The position numbers and the translations under genes are program-made. From assembly GCA_015680685.1 (NCBI GenBank), contig MNCI01025099.1:207373-271372 (forward strand): a stretch of DNA of 64,000 nt. The letters run 5' to 3'. Positions 60,506 through 64,000 of this stretch are shown piece after piece (within the stretch, counting starts at the first letter, position 1; each line of letters opens with the position of its first letter). Source of the DNA: Gnetum montanum. Taxonomy: Eukaryota > Streptophyta > Gnetopsida > Gnetales > Gnetaceae. The notes beneath the pieces were generated by a model. That model saw nothing but the letters and a program-made list of their open reading frames with translations, was not told where the DNA came from and did no database searches.

Positions 60506-60527
60506 TACACACACACACACACACACA
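60506..60527. repeat. (CA)n microsatellite
   Basis: A 22-base AC run corresponds to the (GT)n at 41376-41398 on the other strand. Confidence 0.9.
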
Positions 60528-60529
60528 AA

Positions 60530-60654
60530 ATAGAAAAGGATAACAATGGTGTAAAATAAAAATTAAAAAAGTTAAAAAAAGTTGTAAAAAAAAATGTAGA
60601 AAAGTTAAAGAAATTTGTAAAACAAAAATGTGTAAAACAAAAACTGAAAAGAAC
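60530..60654 (-). repeat. T-rich minisatellite (A-rich on + strand)
   Basis: Units of GTAAAACAAAAATG and AAAAAAGTTG type are the inverse of the TTTTTGTTTTACA units at 40205-40385. They run here directly into the microsatellite with no GC-rich insert. Confidence 0.75.
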
Positions 60655-63600
60655 TGAGGGCCCCATATGGTTAGCATAGGTGGCCATCTCCCCCATGACT
60701 GAGTTGTAAGGAAGAGATCCAAAATAGTGAGCATCTATTTGAATTTCTAAGAAGTGCCCAACTCTTCCAATTGATGATCTTAAGTTGAGGGGTGGAAGTT
60801 GGTGACGCTCACGTTCCAATGCGTCTATGCCACGGTTGTTGGCATGAGTTTCCTCAATTCGTTTCATGCATATTTTTCTACTCCTATGAGTAGCTGTCAA
60901 CCACAGGGTGTCTACTACGTCTTGTGTGGTTGCTACATACAGGCATCTTTGTTGCAGAGTTTCCTAGGCACACCTATTACATGGAGACATTTCCTCCATG
61001 TCGTCACCTGATGAATCACTATATGTGATGCATGGAACTATCCTCTTCTTGGTCTTTCCACACATGTTTATCTTAGAGATTTCCAAGGAAAGATCGCGGA
61101 TCCTAAGGCATGCATCTACTGTGCTTAGCCATTCCCTTCCCATTATAATTGGGAAGTCCCTTTCGTTGTTGTTAACTTCGATCACTAGAAATTCAGCTGG
61201 GTAGGACCAACCACACACAGTGGTAATAACATCCTCCACCAATCCTAAGGGAATGGTGATGGACTAGTCTGCCAGCTCTAGTTGGATGTTGCTCTTCTTA
61301 AGTTGTGGCAGGTTCCAGGCATGATACATCTCTTGTGAAATTAAGTTGACTCTGGAACTTGAGTCAAGAAGAGCCTAATGTGGTGCATTTCCAACGATCT
61401 GCAAATAAATAAAGGGGCTCCCAGGGTCCGTTAGTTTCCTGGGAAGGTGGCCTACCTTGATCCAGTTAGTTACGGTATGTGTTAACATAACTGTATGCGT
61501 TACACTCCTTTGGACTGAAGGGTTCTCCGAAGCGTTAGTGGTTAGAGGCCTATACATGTACCCATCCGCTTGGTGTTGCGAGAGTTTTTCCAGGCTCCTA
61601 GTTTTGAAAAAGGATCTCTTCTTTGTACAGTTGTTGCCAGAACTAGCACCCGATTGGATATTTACACGCTAAATATTTATAGCTCTCGCAACGTTACGTT
61701 GCTGCGGTTGGGTAGGTAATTCCCCTTGCATTGTTGAAACAGGTTGTATGGGAACTACAGGAGGAAGAGGTGTGGGTGGAGTTAGAGGATGGACTGAATG
61801 TGAGATGTCTCCCGGAGGAGAAGGAGTCCTTCTGAAGTACTCCCGCGCTTGGTAGTGACGTTGGGGGGTAGTGTGACCCATAGAGTCACCTAGAGAAACT
61901 GGTTGCTGCACATAATAACTATAAGGATCAGGCTGCTGGTAAGGGTATTGATGTGTTTGCGGTGGCATCCCCCATGACTATGGGTATTGCCACTGCTAGT
62001 GTTGTCCAATGGGCTGTGGAGGTGTTCCACTTGGATAATATGTCAAGGGTTGGTGGAACTGCCTTGGGTTACCTTGTGGATAAGGTAACCTTCAGGGTGT
62101 TTGCCGTTGATTAAATCTTGGATTTAACGCATACACCCCAGACTCCTGTAGATGTGAGATAATTGGGCAACATCCCTTAGGATGGTCATAGTAGCAGACC
62201 AAACATCCACTATCATTGTCTAAATCAGAATTTACAACCTCATTGGAGATAGGAATTTTTCCCTTACCCTTGTTTTGTGTAGGGCTTAAGTTTCTCTGCT
62301 TAGTTTTGCCTTTGTCACTACCTTGCTCTACCTTAGACTCTTCTACAATTTTTAAGACTGTTTCTATTCGTGATTCTAAGGAATCCCACATTTGGTCTAC
62401 CTTAGCCGATACCTCGGTTGTTAATTTTTGGATCGGCACGTTTTTCTGGTTCACCAACTCTTCGAGTGGTGACTCATCCTCCTTATCACAGAATTTCATC
62501 CCCTTCTTGCGAAGGGAGGGATCGTGGTTGTATTCCTCCGCACTTTCTCTCTTACGTAGCTCACCCTCTTCTTGCGCTACTTGTTCCAACAAGCTTTCAA
62601 CTTCATGGGCTCTTAGTTGGTAAATTCTCCCTTGGGCTTAAGTCCTAAGAGTTCTTCTCATTTCATTCCTTAGCCCATCCACGATGTGGTGAAGTTGATC
62701 CCATTTAGCGTAACCATGGCCCGGGCAACGATGTAGTAGTGTATAGTAACGGGCCATGGCAGCATCCAAGGGTTCATAAGCACCTTGTTTCTAGCCTTGG
62801 ATCTGCTTACGCAAGTTGGACACTCTAGAGTACGTTTGATATTTGTTGTTGAACAATTCAAACATCGTACTCCACCTCCTGATGGTTTCCAGTTCTAAGG
62901 AACGGTACCAACTCTCTGCTTCTTTAATGAGTGTCTTTGGGAACAACTTGAGTTTCTGCCACTCATTAGCTATATTTTGCAAGGCACAGGCATTGTGGAA
63001 TGCCTGTAAATGATGTTGAGGCTCGGCGTTGTATCCCCCTTCAAAACGTGGGATATTATTTATGTCCAAACACTTGATCCTACTGTCCTTTAAGTGCCTT
63101 GTGGGGATCCTAACTACCTCTGTGATGTCCAGCATGCTTCAGGTTGCGAGTAGGGGTTCTTCATGATCATCTCTTTCATGACGTCTATGATGTCTTTGTG
63201 GTGGTTCCCTACTCTCCCTACATCCTTGCCCTTGTCCTAACTCCTCTTGACCTTCTTGTCGAGGTATTTCATCTTCTTTTTTACTTTTACCCTCTCCGTT
63301 GTGCTCATGATGGTTGCACCCAGATGTGGAAGGAGAGTGTGAATGGTGAGATGAAGGAGAAGAGGAAGGGGATCCATCACCATGGCGATGTTTCTTACCT
63401 TCTATTCAGCTGCTTTGGCCCTGATCGTTGTAACGATCAAAGTGTTCGTCCTTAGTGTGAGTGGTTGTTCCTGCCATGAACAGTTGGTGCTCACGGGGAT
63501 CAGAGCCTGTAGCATGTACAGTTGATCGAAGGCCCTGATGCCTAACCTCTTCACCATTGTGAGGAGGAGGAACATCATTTTCTAAGAAACCCATTATGAG

Positions 63601-64000
63601 GGGTTCCTCGTCTCCTATTTCACTAAGAACATGGGGGACCTTGCCCTTCAACAATGAATGTTGGCTCTCCTGCCTTTCGTCCTGAATACGTTGGGCATTT
63701 GTGGGATGATAATCCCTTGTGTCAAAGTTATCCAGAACGTATTCCGCAAATTGCTCTTGCATGCCAATCTATGCTAAGACACGAAAAAGCATGTTAGGGA
63801 CTGATCGATCCAGGGGTAACATAATGTTACCTTGCAGATCTCTCCATCACAGTTGTTCATCTTGGTGGAGAATAAAAGTAAAGTCAGGTACATACTCATC
63901 AGGATGAGTATACGTGACCTTAGATTGTTTAGGATATGGTTGGTCTCAGTTATGCGTGTGATGCTGACTATCTTCTGTGTTGTCCTTAGGTGAGTTAATT
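60655..64000 (-). pseudogene. gag-protease polyprotein of the second non-autonomous element
   Basis: One - strand frame runs from the window edge to about 60655 (over 1100 codons) broken only by isolated stop codons. No frame change is seen. Parts in order: YTHPDEYVPDFTFILHQDEQ near 63890, a Ser/His-rich linker, the gag core (IPRFEGGYNAEPQHHLQAFH, LIKEAESWYRSLELETIRRW, LLHRCPGHGYAKWDQ), the acidic helix LLEQVAQEEGELRKRE, a CCHC variant CLVCYYDHPKGCC at about 62209-62171 with C-x2-C-x3-H-x4-C spacing, a Pro/Gln-rich linker, and the protease WIKVGHLPRKLTDPGS with active site ALLDSSSRVNLIS near 61375-61340 and FPIIMGREWLS near 61150. DSG is DSS here, so the protease would be inactive. The start codon lies just outside the window. 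It is probably a Gag-like particle protein able to use enzymes supplied in trans, if any copy of the family is intact. Confidence 0.88.

Larger units (their letters stand above)
57978..64000 (-). mobile_element. Second non-autonomous gypsy element, 5' end outside window
   Basis: Read on the - strand it enters at 64000 a few codons after the gag start and contains one gag-protease frame, the post-pol motif, a T-rich minisatellite, a (GT)n, a long 3' noncoding region and the 3' LTR (58955-57978). RT, RNase H, integrase and the extra 3' ORF are absent, with the same junction as in 36197-43769. Left-flank bases 57973-57977 are CCTAG, the expected target duplication if the other end, beyond the window, also has it. 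It is less decayed than its relative, with the gag-protease frame unbroken by indels. Confidence 0.88.

Overview
The window looks like nuclear DNA from a land plant with a large, repeat-filled genome. A gymnosperm-like or other big-genome seed plant is my guess, but no host gene is present to fix the lineage. The sequence is AT-rich and mostly depleted of CpG, and nearly every recognisable reading frame belongs to a plant retrotransposon: Ty3/gypsy of three kinds, Ty1/copia, and L1-type LINE. I see no tRNA, rRNA, CRISPR array or intact host gene. Most broken frames keep their reading frame over kilobases and are interrupted mainly by TAA, TAG or TGA where CAA, CAG or CGA is expected. That is the signature of long-term cytosine methylation and deamination.

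Layout. 1-5842 plus 15374-21890 is an old sequence split by a younger insertion. It holds a decayed multi-exon gene on the + strand (2015-5569), a degenerate tandem array (5760-5842 continuing at 15374-15695), and a 3.6-kb gypsy gag-protease frame on the - strand (19623-15976). A chromovirus (5843-15368, - strand) sits in the tandem array with long LTRs, a tRNA-iMet primer site and a perfect 5-bp target duplication (ATTTC). 21900-31974 is a 5'-truncated Athila-like gypsy element (+) with protease, RT-RNase H and integrase. It also carries an extra 3' reading frame (27940-30720) with a stretch resembling the 'putative plant transposon protein' domain followed by a long coiled coil. Its 3' LTR is 31046-31974.

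From about 34690 to 55690 lies one old Ty1/copia element (- strand) cut by three later insertions: a non-autonomous gypsy element (36197-43769, target duplication CTAAG), an LTR-like block (about 43831-47664), and an L1 LINE (48052 into an assembly gap at 52917-53451). The non-autonomous element itself carries a GC-rich retroposed insert (about 40386-41343) whose - strand frame encodes a coiled coil and a J-domain-like segment with an HPD motif. 56530-57800 holds a very old LINE ORF1 remnant. 57978-64000 is a second member of the non-autonomous gypsy family (- strand), cut by the window edge.

How the parts relate. The 21.9-32.0 kb element and the two non-autonomous elements share LTR ends (TGATG...CTCATCA), protease sequence, a T-rich minisatellite and 3' flanks, so the window holds an autonomous-type member and two gag-protease-only derivatives of one family. 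Both derivatives appear to lack the RT-RNase H-integrase block at the same junction and also lack the extra 3' frame. This suggests that a deleted form was amplified, presumably with enzymes supplied by full-length relatives.
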